A stretch of 64,000 nucleotides of DNA, taken from NCBI RefSeq assembly GCF_005491705.1, contig NZ_CP028092.1:496001-560000 (forward strand), in the 5' to 3' direction. This document shows, in pieces, positions 53,103-61,993 of this stretch. A program made the position numbers and the translations under genes. This stretch comes from Pontibacter sp. SGAir0037. GTDB taxonomy: Bacteria; Bacteroidota; Bacteroidia; Cytophagales; Hymenobacteraceae. The notes beneath the pieces are model-generated. The model was given only the letters and a program-made list of their open reading frames with translations, searched no databases and was not told the DNA's origin. Position 1 is the first letter of the stretch. Each line of letters starts with the position of its first letter.

Positions 53103-54407
53103 ATGAGATATTTATCAGCTTTTGTAGCTTTATTGTTAAGTGTACCTGTATTCGCACAGGTGCCTGCTCCGGCTCCGAAACAAGGGAAACCTGTTCTGCT
53201 GAAGGGTGCCACCCTGCATGTGGGCAATGGCACAGTAGTAGAGAACGCGGTAGTAGGTTTCGACAACGGCAAAATTACGTATGCGGGTCCTCAGAGCGGG
53301 GCCAATTTGTCCGGCTACGAGGTAGTGGATGTAACGGGCCAGCATATTTATCCTGGACTGATACTGCCAAACACTAACTTGGGCCTGAATGAAATAGAAA
53401 GCGTGCGTGCCACTATAGACTGGCGCGAGGTAGGCGACCTGAATCCGAATGTACGTTCGGTAGTAGCCTATAACACCGATTCTGATATTATTCCAACGGT
53501 TCGGGCTAATGGGGTGCTGTTGTCGCAGCTGGTGCCCGTTGGAGGCACTGTTTCCGGGTCTTCTTCTATTTTACAACTGGATGCCTGGAACTGGGAAGAT
53601 GCCATAGTAAAAGCAGATGAAGGAATTCATGTTAACTGGCCTTTTATGCTGGTGCAAACAGGCGGAGCACCAAACCCACGTTTAGCCGGCATGGGTGAGA
53701 GAAGAGAACAGACGATCAACGAGCTGTCGCTTTTACTGAAAGATGCTGCTGTTTATAAAGCTGGCAAACATGATAATGAGAACCTGAAGCTATCGTCCAT
53801 GGCAGGATTGTTTGATGGTTCCAAGAAAATGTATATCCATGCCAACTACGGCAAAGAGATTATTGAAAGTGTGAATTTTGCGAAGCAGCATGGCGTGAAA
53901 GACATTGTTGTAGTGGGCGCGCGCGATGCCATAGCTGTTGCAGATTTTCTGAAGGCCAATAACATTTCTGTAATTTATTCGGGTGTGCATGCACTGCCTT
54001 CACGTGCTGAAGAAGATGTGGATATGCCTTATAAAACGCCTTATTTACTGCATAAAGCAGGCATTCCGTTTGCCCTTGACTATGATCTTAGCATCCACGG
54101 AACCCGCAACTTGCCTTTTATTGCCGGTACTGCTGCAGCATACGGTTTAGACAAAGAGCAGGCCCTGGCTTCTGTATCGCTGAATGCAGCTAAAATACTG
54201 GGTGTAGATAAGCAGGTTGGTTCTGTGGAGGTAGGCAAAGACGCTACCATTGTGGTTTCGTCCGGTGACCTGCTGGACATGCGTACCAATAATGTAACAC
54301 ACGCTTTTATCCAGGGCCGCAAAATCGATCTGAACCATAAGCAGAAGGTGCTCTATGAAAAGTTCGACAACAAGTATAAAGCAGAAACCCAGCAAGTGGT
54401 TAATTAA
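53103..54407 (+). CDS. Secreted amidohydrolase-fold protein lacking catalytic histidines
   Basis: 434 residues, signal peptide 1-18 (ending PVFAQ). The fold is recognisable: GKPVLLKGATLHVGNGTVVE, GQHIYPGLILPNTNLGLNE and the C-terminal QVGSVEVGKDATIVVSSGDL. The metal-binding HxH after PG(L/F)I is replaced by LPNTNLG, and the later metal histidines and the catalytic Asp are not visible, so it is probably a pseudo-enzyme that assists the partner at 49919. It lies 160 bp downstream on the same strand and ends in a terminator at 54428-54459. Confidence 0.85.
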   Translation: MRYLSAFVALLLSVPVFAQVPAPAPKQGKPVLLKGATLHVGNGTVVENAVVGFDNGKITYAGPQSGANLSGYEVVDVTGQHIYPGLILPNTNLGLNEIESVRATIDWREVGDLNPNVRSVVAYNTDSDIIPTVRANGVLLSQLVPVGGTVSGSSSILQLDAWNWEDAIVKADEGIHVNWPFMLVQTGGAPNPRLAGMGERREQTINELSLLLKDAAVYKAGKHDNENLKLSSMAGLFDGSKKMYIHANYGKEIIESVNFAKQHGVKDIVVVGARDAIAVADFLKANNISVIYSGVHALPSRAEEDVDMPYKTPYLLHKAGIPFALDYDLSIHGTRNLPFIAGTAAAYGLDKEQALASVSLNAAKILGVDKQVGSVEVGKDATIVVSSGDLLDMRTNNVTHAFIQGRKIDLNHKQKVLYEKFDNKYKAETQQVVN

Positions 54408-54427
54408 GGTTCGAACTCATGAAATAG

Positions 54428-54459
54428 AAAGAGGCCGGTTCCGAGAGACCGGCCTCTTT
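54428..54459 (+). terminator. Intrinsic terminator after the amidohydrolase pair
   Basis: Perfect 12-bp GC-rich arms (54428-54439, 54448-54459), 8-nt loop, A3 before and T4 after: canonical. Confidence 0.9.
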
Positions 54460-54661
54460 TGTTGCTACTCACTCATATAAATATATTCTGCGATAAAAAT
54501 ATATAGTATATTCGATAGGTCTGTTCGGCATATCTGTCAATTTCAACAGATAAGGCGAGTAGACTTCCGTTTAGCTATTGGTTGTGGGGAATAGTAAGAT
54601 TAAGAAAAATATCAATTCATAATATTGCATTAGTCTATCTCAAAGAAATTGAGAAAATTGG

Positions 54662-55228
54662 ATGATGGAAAATAAAAAAGAGCTGTTACCGGAGCAGCGT
54701 GCAGAACAGCTTAAACTTTCACAAGCCCGTTTCGAAAAGAATATGAACCGCCATAAAGGACTTGCATGGGATAAAATACAGGCAAAGCTAGAAGCTGATG
54801 CCGAAAAGCTGTGGTCGCTTTATGAGATGGAGAGAACCGGCGGAGAACCCGATGTGGTGGGGTATGATGAAGCAACGGGAGTATATATCTTTTATGACTG
54901 CTCCGCGGAAAGCCCGAAAGGCCGCAGGAGTGTTTGCTATGACCATGAGGCGCTGGAATCGAGGAAAGAACACAAGCCCGAGAATAATGCTATGGATATG
55001 GCAGATGCCATGGGTATTGAGGTTTTGTCGGAAGCAGAATACCGGGAACTGCAGCAGCTCGGGAAATTCGATACAAAAACATCGAGTTGGTTGAAAACAC
55101 CTGCCGATATTCGAAAGCAAGGCGGGGCCATTTTTGCAGATTATCGCTACGGCCATGTGTTTGTGTATCATAATGGCGCATCCTCTTATTATGCTGCCCG
55201 CGGTTTCCGTGGATTGCTTAGGGTGTAA
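54662..55228 (+). CDS. DUF4256 family protein
   Basis: 188 residues, no signal. The sequence is characteristic of the family: ERTGGEPDVVGYDEATGVYI, FYDCSAESPKGRRSVCYDHE, ALESRKEHKPENNAMDMADA and KTSSWLKTPADIRKQGGAIF, ending ASSYYAARGFRGLLRV. Typical DUF4256 length. The function is not known; the conserved CSAESP and YD segments suggest an enzyme-like pocket, but no catalytic assignment exists that I can support. Monocistronic on the plus strand; the 254-bp region upstream shows only the preceding terminator and AT-rich sequence. Confidence 0.9.
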   Translation: MMENKKELLPEQRAEQLKLSQARFEKNMNRHKGLAWDKIQAKLEADAEKLWSLYEMERTGGEPDVVGYDEATGVYIFYDCSAESPKGRRSVCYDHEALESRKEHKPENNAMDMADAMGIEVLSEAEYRELQQLGKFDTKTSSWLKTPADIRKQGGAIFADYRYGHVFVYHNGASSYYAARGFRGLLRV

Positions 55229-55379
55229 ACCTGAACGGATATGTGAAAAAGTGCATATTACTTCGCTGAAGCTGAAAATTCATATAGATTAAATATAAGG
55301 AAACACTTATTTAAAGTAACTATATTAGCACTTTGGCATATTTGTTGTGTTGGTTAAATTACAAACACACATAAAAATA

Positions 55380-55889
55380 ATGAAACACAACTTTACAATG
55401 AAAACAAAGGCTGCCTCATTGCTTCTGGCTTCTTCGATCTTATTTTCGAGCTGCGCCAGCTCCACGGTTATTCAATCGAACCCAAGTGGTGCAAAAGTTT
55501 ACTTAGATGGTGAGCCTGTCGGAGAAACGCCTTACACACACCGCGATACAAAGATTGTTGGTAGTGGAACCTCCGTTAAGTTAGAGAAAGAAGGCTACGA
55601 AACATTTAATACATATTTTTCCAGAGATGAAGAAGTAGATGTGGGTGCTATTGTTGGAGGCTTTTTCTTCCTGGTTCCTTTCCTGTGGACAATGAAGTAC
55701 AAACCAACCCATACGTATGAATTAAAGCCGATCTCTGAGGTAGGGCAACCATCTAACCTGACGCAGCAAAATGGCACTCCAGTAAAATCGAAAGCAGATA
55801 AACTGCGTGAGTTAAAGCAACTTCTGGATGAGAAGATTATTACACAACAGGAGTACGAGACAGAGAAGAAAAAAATCTTAGAAGAATAA
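55380..55889 (+). CDS. PEGA-domain lipoprotein with C-terminal SHOCT motif
   Basis: 169 residues from ATG 55380; ATG 55398 is also possible and both give a lipoprotein signal ending LFSSC. The PEGA domain lies at about 29-75 (IQSNPSGAKVYLDGEPVGET, then LEKEGYETF). A hydrophobic segment near 90-108 (VGAIVGGFFFLVPFLW) follows, and the last 32 residues (KADKLRELKQLLDEKIIT, QQEYETEKKKILEE) are a SHOCT helical hairpin. PEGA domains occur in surface and cell-envelope lipoproteins and may bind glycan; no role is established. Followed by a long bidirectional terminator. Confidence 0.85.
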   Translation: MKHNFTMKTKAASLLLASSILFSSCASSTVIQSNPSGAKVYLDGEPVGETPYTHRDTKIVGSGTSVKLEKEGYETFNTYFSRDEEVDVGAIVGGFFFLVPFLWTMKYKPTHTYELKPISEVGQPSNLTQQNGTPVKSKADKLRELKQLLDEKIITQQEYETEKKKILEE

Positions 55890-55901
55890 AAGGGTTTTAA
55901 C

Positions 55902-55954
55902 CTTAGCTATACCAAAAGAGCTGCTCCTGAAGCAGCTCTTTTGGTATAGCTAAG
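55902..55954. terminator. Bidirectional terminator with 24-bp perfect stem
   Basis: Arms 55902-55925 and 55931-55954, 5-nt loop, exactly complementary. Lies between the convergent stops of the PEGA lipoprotein (55889) and M61 copy 2 (55962). The inner part has A4/T4 flanks around a GAGCTGCT core. Confidence 0.9.
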
Positions 55955-55961
55955 TATTGTA

Positions 55962-57761
55962 TTACAAGTTCTTCAGCCAGTTAGCCCTTAAGGCCAGTTG
56001 TTCCGGGGAGGCTTGTTTATCAAGCTCAAAATGATGCCTTAGTTCCTGCTCCTTTTCCAGAACAGTAGTTTTTACCTCTGCTTTGGAACCGTTACGCAGA
56101 ACCTGGTAGGTATTTACATCCCCTTTTTTAGCTGCCATCAGCTTCTCAAATTCTTCCTGAACGTTCTGGAAGGTTATATCAGTGCCATTAAGAGAAACCA
56201 GTGCATCCCCATCGCGCAAGCCCATTTTCTGAAGTTCCTCGCTTACCTTCACAAAAATGATTTTACCATCGTGCACGTTAAACTCGTAGCCAAAGTAGGG
56301 CTGCAGGTTGCCGGTTTGAGTTGATTTGCTGTAGTTGATTCCCAGTTTGCCAAAGTAATCTGCAAGAGGCAATGCTTCTGTACCTTTTACATAGCGGTTA
56401 AAGAAGTCTCCTATTTCAGGGTAAGTTTTCGCTGTAAATAATTCAAAAAAATCATTTTCAGGAAAGGCTTTTTTAGGACCAAACTCTTTAGAAAGCTCGT
56501 TGATTACTTCCCGCAGACCGCGTTTGCCTCCTGAGAGTTCCAGCAAACGAATGTCTAAAAGCGCGGCTGTAACAGCGCCACGGTTATAAATATTACCATA
56601 TTGTTTCTGCCCTTCAGGCTGGTAAGAAGTAAGGCTAAGCTTTTGCAGGCTGTAGTTCTTATCCATCTGGTCATTGTAGTGCAGCTTACTTTGCATGTCC
56701 TGCAGGTAAGCCGGCAGATCGATCATGTTGCTTCTCAGGCGCATCATGTCAGAAGCCCATTCGGTGGTGCCCTCGTACAGCCAGAGGTGTTGCGATGGGG
56801 TAGGCGTTACAAAGTTGAACCGCTCAATTACCTCGCTATGGATGTTCAGGGGCGTAATCACGTGAAAGAATTCATGCGCGGCTACATCCGTCAGCTGGCT
56901 GGCGTAAGCAGGAGTAAGTGGTGCTTCCTTATAAATGTATTCTGAGCTGTAGGAGTGCTCCCAGGCGCCCCAGGTCTGATCCTCGAAATGGTACAGGAAA
57001 GTATAGCGGTCTACCGGAAAATCCACAACAAAGGCATTAGCCGCCTCCAGCATACTGGTCATGTTCGAAAGCAGGTCCTCCGACTTGATCATACCTGTTT
57101 TAGAATAGGTATAAATATCGATGGTGGTGTTATTAAACTTAGTTTCAGCTTTTGTAAGTGTGCCGGCCAGAATAGGGGAGTCTACTATATGATCGTAGCT
57201 TTCAGCTACATAATAGCCGTTTTTGTCAGTTTTTAACGCTGTTCCTACTGTCCATTCCTGTGGATATTCCAACTTAATGCGCATAGGGGTAGCCTGCATG
57301 CCTTTCAGGTAGCCAAAAACAGCTTGCCCGTTTATCAGGGCGTGGTCACTTTCAAGAGAAGTACCGCACATGTCGTATACTTTGTCTTTGTCTACCGGAG
57401 TGTCCCAGGTTTCGGCAATCTGGTAGGTTATCTTCCGTACTTTATCCGGTTTGCTGAGCTCCCACTGGTTTGTGCTTACCTGCTTTACTTCCAGTTCACG
57501 CCCTTTTTTATCAAATGCCTTAAAGTTGTGTACAAAGCGGCCGATATCCATGGTTTGGTAGGTGCCCGGAGCTGTGGCAGCAAATTGAAAAATATTGTTG
57601 TCAGATTTAAGTCCTTTTACATCTAAAGTAACCTTAAAGCGATCATCAGCTCTATCGTTTAGGTTTACTTGGTAGGTCAGTTCAGGGCCTTTGGCAGCCT
57701 GTGTAGGTTGGGCAAAAGCCAGACAGGCAAAAAAGCCAATGGCAAGGGTTGTTTTCTTCAT
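55962..57761 (-). CDS. Secreted M61-family metallopeptidase with PDZ domain (copy 2)
   Basis: 599 residues from ATG 57761 (MKKTTLAIGFFACLAFAQ), which gives a clean signal peptide; the frame continues to 57851 but that extension is basic and not signal-like. Catalytic HEFFH at 296-300 (DVAAHEFFHVITPL) and the Glu ligand in LWLYEGTTEWAS; PDZ domain at about 480-555 (GLRDGDALVSLNGTDITFQ). Same architecture as copy 1 at 14731-16605; both belong to the glycyl aminopeptidase group acting in the periplasm. Tail positions differ, suggesting different substrates. Confidence 0.93.
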   Translation of the reverse strand: MKKTTLAIGFFACLAFAQPTQAAKGPELTYQVNLNDRADDRFKVTLDVKGLKSDNNIFQFAATAPGTYQTMDIGRFVHNFKAFDKKGRELEVKQVSTNQWELSKPDKVRKITYQIAETWDTPVDKDKVYDMCGTSLESDHALINGQAVFGYLKGMQATPMRIKLEYPQEWTVGTALKTDKNGYYVAESYDHIVDSPILAGTLTKAETKFNNTTIDIYTYSKTGMIKSEDLLSNMTSMLEAANAFVVDFPVDRYTFLYHFEDQTWGAWEHSYSSEYIYKEAPLTPAYASQLTDVAAHEFFHVITPLNIHSEVIERFNFVTPTPSQHLWLYEGTTEWASDMMRLRSNMIDLPAYLQDMQSKLHYNDQMDKNYSLQKLSLTSYQPEGQKQYGNIYNRGAVTAALLDIRLLELSGGKRGLREVINELSKEFGPKKAFPENDFFELFTAKTYPEIGDFFNRYVKGTEALPLADYFGKLGINYSKSTQTGNLQPYFGYEFNVHDGKIIFVKVSEELQKMGLRDGDALVSLNGTDITFQNVQEEFEKLMAAKKGDVNTYQVLRNGSKAEVKTTVLEKEQELRHHFELDKQASPEQLALRANWLKNL

Positions 57762-57892
57762 TACGATTCTTCTTCTGTATTTACCGGCAAGATAAAAGAT
57801 GTAGAAGATTAGCCGTAATCTTTTAGATAAACCCGGTGAACTTCTCGACATTCAGGCATAATTCCTGAAGCCGGTGTGCCAGTCAGGTATAG

Positions 57893-57956
57893 TCATTTCA
57901 AAAACAAGGAAGGCCGTACCTCTTCAGAGGTACGGCCTTCCTTGTTTTTGAAATGA
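57893..57956 (-). terminator. Terminator of catalase 2: 31-bp perfect inverted repeat
   Basis: Arms 57893-57923 and 57926-57956 are exact reverse complements with only a 2-nt spacer, so the physical loop is a few bases larger. The inner A5-C-stem-G-T5 order is terminator-like on both strands. It starts 10 bp after the catalase 2 stop. Longest inverted repeat in the window. Confidence 0.88.
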
Positions 57957-57966
57957 GGTGGCAAAC

Positions 57967-59625
57967 TTAGTATGGTTTCGCTTCGTGCGATTTTTCCTGG
58001 GCATCTGTAACCCCTTCTTTGGCTGAAGTATTGCCGATAGGCCCGTCGGTGCCTTCTACTTTGTCCTTCATCATCATCTCGGTAGCTTCTTTAATGCCTT
58101 CAGCCACTCGTCGGCCATATTCCTCATCAGCTAAAGTAAAGTGCTCAATCATTTTATCCTGAATACGCTTATCGCAGGCGGCTAAGGTATTAGAAAGGTT
58201 CATAATCAGCTCATCACGCTCCCAGTCTTCAAAGTTTCGATACGTTTCGCCTGCCTGCTTAAAGTCGTTGGCGCGGTCGATCTTCTGTTTTAACAGGTAG
58301 TTTGCCTCGTATTTCGGCTTATAATCCTCACCTGCTTTTGGAGCTTCTGTCAATCCGCCAAGAGTAGACGGTTCATAGTTAACGTGCGGGTTCTGGCCTT
58401 CGGCAAAGTCTGTTTTATAAGACATCTGGCCGCCCCGCTGGTTGGTATGCACTGGTACTCTTGGCGCATTAATAGGCAGTTGCAGGTAGTTGGCTCCAAC
58501 CCTGTACCGTTGTGTGTCGGAGTAGGAGAAAGTACGGCCCTGCAGCATTTTATCGTCAGAGAATTCCAGCCCGTCTACCAGTACGCCCGTACCAAAGGCT
58601 GATAATTCTACCTCGTTAAAGTAGTCGACAGGATTTCTGTTTAAAGTCATTTTGCCTACAGGCAAGAATGGGAACTGCTCTTGTGGCCATAGTTTGGTGT
58701 CATCCAGCGGGTCGAAATCCAGTTCCGGATGCTCATCATCGCTCATAATCTGCACGCAAAGCTCCCATTCAGGATAGTCGCCCTTTTCAATTGCCTCGTA
58801 CAGATCCTGAGTAGCATGGTTGAAGTTTTTAGCTTGTATAGCCTCTGCTTCTTTTTGTGTCAGGTTGCGGATGCCTTGCTTCAGCGGCTCCCAGTGATAT
58901 TTTATTAAAACAGATTCACCGTCTTTGTTTACCCACTTGTATGTATTTACACCAGAGCCCTGCATCTGGCGGTAGTTAGCAGGTATGCCCCACGGTGAAA
59001 ACAGGAAAGTAGCCATATGCGTGGCTTCAGGGGTATTCGAGATAAAATCGAAAATGCGCTCCCCGCTTTGGATGTTCGTGACAGGATCTGGTTTTTGAGA
59101 GTGAATAAAATCCGGGAATTTCATGGCATCCCTGATAAAGAATATCTTCAGGTTGTTACCCACTAAGTCCCAGTTACCATCTTCGGTATAAAACTTAACG
59201 GCAAAACCACGCGGGTCGCGCAGTGTTTCAGGAGAGTGCCCACCATGACCAACTGTAGAGAAGCGAACAAACACAGGTGTTTGCTTGCCTTTTTCCTGGA
59301 ACAGCTTGGCGCGGGTGTACTTGGCAATGGGCTCATCGCCTACTTTTCCGTAGGCTTCGAATACGCCGTGAGCGCCGGCACCTCTGGCATGCACAACACG
59401 CTCCGGAACACGCTCACGATCGAAATGTGAGATTTTTTCTATGAAGTGATAGTTCTCCATAGTAGCGGGTCCGCGGTTGCCGAGTGTCCGGATGTTCTGG
59501 TTGTCAGTTACCGGGTGTCCCTGGCGTGTTGTAAGGGTTCTGTTGCCCTGGCCATTCTGGCCGTTGCTGCCATTAGAGCCATTCGCTCCATTACCTGGCT
59601 GTTTTTCTTTGTTGTGTTCAATCAT
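57967..59625 (-). CDS. Monofunctional haem catalase (catalase 2) with asparagine/glycine-rich N-terminus
   Basis: 552 residues. Catalytic His79 ([13 protein letters not shown]), Asn157 ([11 protein letters not shown]) and haem Tyr368 ([14 protein letters not shown]) are present. An N-terminal low-complexity stretch at about 11-28 made of N, G, S and Q precedes the catalase fold, and a longer C-terminal helix region (about 450-552) follows. It differs clearly from catalase 1, so the pair is not a recent duplication. Divergent from the disordered-protein gene at 59910, with an OxyR-like motif in the 284-bp intergenic region. Confidence 0.97.
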   Translation of the reverse strand: MIEHNKEKQPGNGANGSNGSNGQNGQGNRTLTTRQGHPVTDNQNIRTLGNRGPATMENYHFIEKISHFDRERVPERVVHARGAGAHGVFEAYGKVGDEPIAKYTRAKLFQEKGKQTPVFVRFSTVGHGGHSPETLRDPRGFAVKFYTEDGNWDLVGNNLKIFFIRDAMKFPDFIHSQKPDPVTNIQSGERIFDFISNTPEATHMATFLFSPWGIPANYRQMQGSGVNTYKWVNKDGESVLIKYHWEPLKQGIRNLTQKEAEAIQAKNFNHATQDLYEAIEKGDYPEWELCVQIMSDDEHPELDFDPLDDTKLWPQEQFPFLPVGKMTLNRNPVDYFNEVELSAFGTGVLVDGLEFSDDKMLQGRTFSYSDTQRYRVGANYLQLPINAPRVPVHTNQRGGQMSYKTDFAEGQNPHVNYEPSTLGGLTEAPKAGEDYKPKYEANYLLKQKIDRANDFKQAGETYRNFEDWERDELIMNLSNTLAACDKRIQDKMIEHFTLADEEYGRRVAEGIKEATEMMMKDKVEGTDGPIGNTSAKEGVTDAQEKSHEAKPY

Positions 59626-59704
59626 TGTAACTCCTGATTAAAGAATTGGCAATATTGCTCTTATGTATACTGCTGGTTGGCTTAAAATGGTTATAATTTA
59701 TATT

Positions 59705-59728
59705 GATTTAATATAGAGCAAATCTATA
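59705..59728 (-). promoter_or_regulatory. OxyR-like motif upstream of catalase 2
   Basis: On the minus strand this 24-bp block contains ATAG-ATTTGCT-CTAT, an exact ATAG-N7-CTAT OxyR-type unit with a TTTG -33 candidate inside it. A nearly identical block precedes catalase 1 (49597-49621). The expected -7 element is only partial (TAAATTAT, 18 nt downstream of TTTG). Confidence 0.55.
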
Positions 59729-59909
59729 ATAAGAGTAGTGCTTTATAAGCACGGTAAAGGTGGTGCAGAAGAAAGGCAGTTCTATAGCAGGCAGTTAACT
59801 GATGCAGGTACAACACAGCCCTGAAAAATTCTTCAAAGTTGCCTTAAAAATTAACACTCGTGGCTTTCATGCGTTTATAGATTATATAGTGATATAAACT
59901 TTAAAGACT

Positions 59910-61094
59910 ATGGAAAGAAACGAAAGATATAACCGTGAAAATGACCGAAACAGGAACCAGGATCGCAGGAACCAGCATGATGACCTGAACGATCACCTGA
60001 CAAACTATACCGACGATTATAACAGATACGACCAGAGCAACAGCAACCGGGGCGATTACAGGAACCAGGGCAATAGCTATGGCGGACAATCCTATAACCG
60101 CGACAGAGAACATAACAGGGAAGACTTCTCTGAATATAAAAACCGCTACAGCAACCGTGGCAATTACTATGGTATGAAAGACCAGAATTACGAATACCGT
60201 AATGTCAGAAGCACCGGGGGCAGAGATTCCAACTATACCAATGGTCCTTCATCGGTTGGGTATAATGCAGGTAACCGCTCAGGTTCCGGCAACATAAACA
60301 GCAACCAGGATAGAAGCCAGTCGAGCCGTGGGCATGGAGACCGTAATATGGATAGAGACAAGGGCTTTGGCAACGGCTGGAAAGAATCGGACCGTGGCTG
60401 GAACAGTTCCAATGAGAGCTATAACAGCCGTGGCGAGCACTACCGTTACGGCGATCCGAACCCGAACATGAACAACGACCGCAATGGCGGCTATGAGCGC
60501 ACAAGGGGCACCGGCAGGGACTCCGGAGACCGCAGAAGCAGTGGCGGCAGCAACGATATGAACTACAGCCGTTCTTCTTTTGAAAGCCGGGGTGGTTCCG
60601 GCAATGTTAGCCGCACAGGCTCAAATTCTAACAGCTATGATCCTTATTCCCGCCAAGACAACAGCTACCGTACTGGTGGTTCCGGCCGAAGAGTAAGCGA
60701 TTTCAGCATGGACGAAAGCAATAATCCCGGACACAGTACCGATAACCGCCACTTCGATCGTGGCGACTGGGATCACAGCCGCAGCGACAATAACTATGGC
60801 CGCGATTTTAAGAACTACGATTCCAGCGACTACGAACTTCGTAAAAACGAGGTAGACAGAGAGCAGCCAAACAGAGACCGTAAAGATAATTATGCAACTG
60901 GCAGCTATAGTTCCAACAGAGCTTATTTAGCCGATCATGGTCAGGACAGAGACGAAGATATGTTTGACCACGACAATGATGATTATCCGGGTACCAGCCG
61001 ACATGGCGACAAGCACAAGTCGGGCCCGAACTGGAACGTTGGCTCCGCTATGAGTGACTATGACAGAAACACCGGCAGAGGCAGATCGCAATAA
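59910..61094 (+). CDS. Extremely hydrophilic, intrinsically disordered protein
   Basis: 394 residues without signal peptide, membrane helix or cysteine. Composition is dominated by N, R, D, S, G and Y (for example MERNERYNRENDRNRNQDRR at the start and repeated short SNRG, SYNR and DRNR segments). Very few L, I, V or F, so no globular core is expected. The composition resembles hydrophilins and low-complexity Tyr/Arg/Gly sequences that form condensates; no homology is recognised. It is divergent from catalase 2 and followed by a strong terminator, so it is its own transcription unit. A desiccation or oxidative-stress protector is possible, by context and composition only. Confidence 0.8.
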   Translation: MERNERYNRENDRNRNQDRRNQHDDLNDHLTNYTDDYNRYDQSNSNRGDYRNQGNSYGGQSYNRDREHNREDFSEYKNRYSNRGNYYGMKDQNYEYRNVRSTGGRDSNYTNGPSSVGYNAGNRSGSGNINSNQDRSQSSRGHGDRNMDRDKGFGNGWKESDRGWNSSNESYNSRGEHYRYGDPNPNMNNDRNGGYERTRGTGRDSGDRRSSGGSNDMNYSRSSFESRGGSGNVSRTGSNSNSYDPYSRQDNSYRTGGSGRRVSDFSMDESNNPGHSTDNRHFDRGDWDHSRSDNNYGRDFKNYDSSDYELRKNEVDREQPNRDRKDNYATGSYSSNRAYLADHGQDRDEDMFDHDNDDYPGTSRHGDKHKSGPNWNVGSAMSDYDRNTGRGRSQ

Positions 61095-61109
61095 TAGCTG
61101 AACTTATTT

Positions 61110-61150
61110 AAAAACAAAGGCCCGCTGCACTGCAGCGGGCCTTTGTTTTT
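61110..61150 (+). terminator. Intrinsic terminator after the disordered-protein gene
   Basis: 20-bp arms (61110-61129, 61131-61150) around a single central base, A5 before and T5 after a GC core: canonical. Confidence 0.92.
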
Positions 61151-61256
61151 GATGGAGTAACATCCACTTTATTTTATACAGCCCGTACATATCTTAACTG
61201 GCTGCGGAGAGGCACAGCTTTTCTGCCAGATAAAAATCAACCATACTTATAGTTTC

Positions 61257-61733
61257 ATGAACATATTTTATAAATATTTTGGCTATGCCTGCAGTATACT
61301 TTTAGTGGCCTTTTCGGCCTGCACCATCAGCAACACAGAAGCAGTAGGAGAACAGGACACCATACTGGATACAGATTGGGTTTTGTTATCGTTTGGTGAT
61401 GAAACCGTTCCGGTTTTACAGGAAACGCGCAACAGCTTTATACACTTTTCAGAAGGCGACAACAAGATGAATGGCTTTGCAGGGTGTAACAAATTTTTCG
61501 GGCGCTATGAATTAAAGGGCAACAGATTAAAAATTTCCGATTTAGGATCAACGCGCATGTCATGCCCGGATATGGAGGCAGAGCGTTATCTGCTTGGCGT
61601 GCTTGAGAACGTAACAACTTACAGCATCTCCGGTAATGTGCTTACCTTGTTTAGCGGAAACAACGCCATTGCCACTTTCCAGACTAACCCGGGACCAACC
61701 CGAATACAGGAAGAGATGCTGGACCAGAGGTAA
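61257..61733 (+). CDS. META-domain lipoprotein (HslJ-like)
   Basis: 158 residues, lipoprotein signal ending VAFSAC (Cys22). One META domain: DTDWVLLSFGDETVPV, then IHFSEGDNKMNGFAGCNKFF with the diagnostic NGFAGCN motif, GRYELKGNRLKISDLGSTRM and CPDMEAERYLLGVLENVTTY. META domains occur in HslJ, a heat-inducible lipoprotein linked to novobiocin tolerance in E. coli; the molecular role is unknown. Monocistronic, followed by a terminator at 61738-61783. Confidence 0.9.
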   Translation: MNIFYKYFGYACSILLVAFSACTISNTEAVGEQDTILDTDWVLLSFGDETVPVLQETRNSFIHFSEGDNKMNGFAGCNKFFGRYELKGNRLKISDLGSTRMSCPDMEAERYLLGVLENVTTYSISGNVLTLFSGNNAIATFQTNPGPTRIQEEMLDQR

Positions 61734-61737
61734 TTAT

Positions 61738-61783
61738 AAAAAAATAAGAGGTGCAGAAAATAAATGTTACCTCTTATTTTTTT
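61738..61783 (+). terminator. Intrinsic terminator after the META lipoprotein gene
   Basis: Perfect 15-bp arms (61738-61752, 61769-61783) with A7 and T7 outer tracts; 16-nt loop. Confidence 0.85.
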
Positions 61784-61993
61784 GTAATCATTTAGCTTTC
61801 AATGTTGTATATTAAAAACCTAATGTTTATTATAGAATATCCATTAGCATACCCGCCAAACTTCAGATTTACGCCTACACCAAGTCTATAAAATTTCGTA
61901 AGAGGAGTAGAAGAAGCCGCTGCTGCTGCAAGTACTGGACCAGAGGCTTTTAAGAAGTTGGAATCTTTGTTGTTCACCCTTAGCTTAACCACT

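Noticed and set aside
61958..61993. Upstream start of the PhoH gene at 61958
   Set aside because: The extra 12 residues do not look like the basic Ser/Lys tail that starts at 61994, and the shorter form begins with a typical MSDT context.
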